This document shows positions 30,016 through 30,920 of a stretch of DNA of 30,920 bases, in pieces (positions within the stretch are counted from its first letter, which is position 1; each line of letters begins with the position of its first letter). Below the pieces are notes generated by a model, which made no database searches, was not told the DNA's origin, and was given only the letters and a program-made list of their open reading frames with translations. A program made the position numbers and the translations under genes. Origin of the DNA: Botryllus schlosseri. Its lineage: Eukaryota; Chordata; Ascidiacea; Stolidobranchia; Styelidae. The stretch is from assembly GCA_000444245.1 (NCBI GenBank), contig ATSW01007872.1, positions 1 through 30,920 of the forward strand, read 5' to 3'.

Positions 30016-30702
30016 AAACGAAAAATGTGTATTTCGCGCCGATGTCCTGATGGGCACCTTATATAAGCTGTGGCGGAAATCAGATAAATACAACTTATGT
30101 TCCACCCATGTATTTGCAAAGTAGTCATCAACTCTACACGGCATTGTATTGGGTTTTGCATCAAACCATAATTACATTCAACCTAAATAAGTCGTTCTGT
30201 CTTCCTTCCAAAATGTCATGTAACTTTCTATGACGTCACATTTCGAAAATCCAAAGTTTACCGTGCTAAAGCCTACGTACACACACCTCGTATTATGCTA
30301 GTGTGAAATGTGTCGTTTCGCCTGACAGTATACCAGCACGTATCCAACTTTAGAGAATGATACCCGCGGAGTTATAAATCGCACAAGTCGTTTACGTCTT
30401 TATGCCCTTCTAACCTTATTATTGTTGTTGCCGCCGGTGACGATATGAAGTTTTATAGTAAACTTTAGACATTTATCTTGGAAATAACGGCGCTTTATGA
30501 AATCGAGGACTTATTTCATTATAGTGTGTTTACTTTTTAGAAACGGCAAATATTGGTTGTTGTGGTCACGGCATCAATTACTGTCCAATGGTCCGTATTC
30601 GCTCATTGTATCGTATTATTTTCTGGTATCGTGCATAATTCTTTTCAAATGCACGCGTCTGAAAATGTTGAAATGTGTCTGTTAATGCATCCAAACCGGG
30701 AA

Positions 30703-30860
30703 AATTAGATCATTCTAGTTACAAGTCTAAATACGGCTACATGACGGTGATATAATTCTTATCTAATTTGTGAAATGTTTCTTTGCTCTAATTTTTGGTA
30801 TATTCTAATTTCTGATTTTCCTGAAAATTGTGCACAAGAACTGTATACAGTCGGGCTCTT
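30703..30860 (-). repeat. Interspersed repeat family A, copy 6 (partial)
   Basis: Minus-strand partial copy with ATTCTAGTTACAAGTCTAA, CTAATTTGTGAAATGTTTCTT, and TTTTCCTGAAAATTGTGCACA, matching the tail blocks in the same order as copies 3 and 5. The head and array are missing or too diverged, and the window ends 60 bp later. Confidence 0.65.
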
Positions 30861-30920
30861 CAAAAATGACTTTTTTTCTCAAATCGTACTGGCTACTTGA
30901 TAAAATTGTTAGGTTACCTA

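Larger units (their letters stand above)
29481..30920 (+). other. Start of intron 18 and unresolved tail
   Basis: After the donor at 29481 I find no exon with a phase-1 acceptor and a sequence expected for the start of a Calx-beta domain. A GC-rich patch lies at about 29560-29800. A hAT-like end relic (about 29895-30015) and family A copy 6 (30703-30860) follow. The gene most likely continues beyond the window. Confidence 0.65.

Noticed and set aside
30539-30685. Possible exon after CTTTTTAG at 30532-30539, with W-L-L-W-S in one frame, faintly like the sequence before Calx-beta domains
   Set aside because: The frame with W-L-L-W-S requires a phase-2 junction, whereas exon 18 ends in phase 1. 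The phase-matched frame shows no resemblance.

Overview
The window is nuclear DNA of an animal, most likely a marine invertebrate. One multi-exon gene runs left to right, with short exons ending in GT and beginning after AG, set in long AT-rich introns full of transposon debris. The exons are rich in CpG and in codons ending in C or G, and CpG is not obviously depleted in the introns. I cannot name the species.

The gene encodes part of a FRAS1/FREM-type extracellular-matrix protein. I could assemble 18 consecutive exons (447 to 29480). Their phases match at every junction and they give an uninterrupted frame of 4072 nt, about 1357 residues. The product is a chain of CSPG (NG2-like) repeats of about 110 residues. 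Each has an acidic D-x-D motif, a central FTQxDI...(Y)xH element, a (V)xDG strand and a closing (P)VDNxxP linker. Eleven linkers are visible. The window therefore holds the second half of one repeat, ten complete repeats, and a last repeat that ends in the type of sequence preceding the Calx-beta domains in FRAS1/FREM proteins. This fits the 12-repeat array of the family. The N-terminal region and the Calx-beta/C-terminal region lie outside the window.

Layout: 1-410 is the 3' end of a LINE on the minus strand. From 447 to 12875 there are twelve exons (repeats 1 to 9). 12876-18136 is a 5.3 kb intron. From 18137 to 24730 there are five exons (repeats 9 to 12). 24731-29390 is a 4.7 kb intron, followed by exon 18 (29391-29480) and 1.4 kb with no exon I can support.

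The introns carry two interspersed repeat families. Family A has six copies with a variable number of ~40-bp AT-rich units. Family B has four copies in one orientation. There are also three small hAT-like DNA elements, one with a perfect 8-bp target-site duplication, and several element ends. I found no tRNA, rRNA, CRISPR or second protein-coding gene, and no new molecular system. The points most worth a second look are family A and its head-to-head pair, the decoy splice acceptor before exon 10, the recurring intron positions in the repeats, and the only two cysteines of the array lying in one repeat.
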